This document shows positions 63,754 through 64,000 of a stretch of DNA of 64,000 bases, in pieces. This stretch comes from Mastigias papua. Taxonomy: Eukaryota > Cnidaria > Scyphozoa > Rhizostomeae > Mastigiidae. The stretch lies in assembly GCA_964019165.1 (NCBI GenBank), contig OZ025270.1, positions 1,935,001 to 1,999,000 of the forward strand, read 5' to 3'. Under the pieces are notes generated by a model. That model was given only the letters and a program-made list of their open reading frames with translations. It made no database searches and was not told the origin of the DNA. Within the stretch, counting starts at the first letter, position 1, and every line of letters starts with the position of its first letter. Position numbers and translations under genes: made by a program.

Positions 63754-64000
63754 GTATGTTTTCTTTGGATTCCATCATGTTTAAAACACAACACTACCTC
63801 CTGGTGGATGCTTATCAGGGGTAGTAATAGTATTGGGATATGAAATTTTTTCAGTACTTCAAATTGGGGTTCAAATTTTATTGAAATTAGTGAGAGGAGT
63901 AAGGAAACTCTTTCATTTGTCTCAAAAATTCTTCCACCACTCTACCCAGTACTTATAACGACAGCACCCTTATGTATAGACAAAGGTTAAGCTTGCTATT

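Overview
The window is animal nuclear DNA. It has intron-rich genes with GT-AG junctions, a BEL/Pao retrotransposon (a metazoan group), LINE remnants, several families of short inverted-repeat elements and long TA tracts. It carries an axonemal gene (CFAP45), so the host builds motile cilia. The repeat style suggests a marine invertebrate, possibly a cnidarian or sponge, but nothing here fixes the phylum.

Layout. (1) 1-9000, minus strand: two head-to-tail cytochrome P450 genes resembling CYP46. The complete copy (8955 to 3555, five exons) is one base short just before the I-helix. The second copy shows only exon 1 (1220 to 983) before leaving the left edge. (2) 9000-19500: mobile DNA. A 1.3-kb non-autonomous LTR element (9948-11256) has 161-bp LTRs and a tRNA-Ser-type primer site. 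A 6.26-kb BEL/Pao element (11968-18227) has 329-bp LTRs that read as identical, and an uninterrupted gag-pol frame. It sits inside the reverse-transcriptase region of an older LINE, with a TTTGA target duplication. (3) 20008-28687, minus strand: a complete 12-exon CFAP45 gene (557 codons). (4) 29983-57094, plus strand, divergent from CFAP45: a complete gene for the PP2A scaffold (A) subunit, 22 well-supported exons plus a likely terminal exon, about 591 residues. Its introns hold simple repeats, a LINE fragment and a hammerhead-ribozyme-like fold. (5) 57120-64000: no recognised gene; near-perfect palindromes, an inverted-repeat transposon and two weak candidate exons.

The host genes are unrelated housekeeping or ciliary loci and do not form a functional cluster. 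All exon models come from reading splice sites, phase continuity and family knowledge; no alignment or search was run. The observations most worth a second look are the hammerhead-like core in PP2A intron 3 (sense strand), the two apparently recent LTR insertions (one nested in a LINE), the P450 frameshift, and the palindrome and TA-tract composites.
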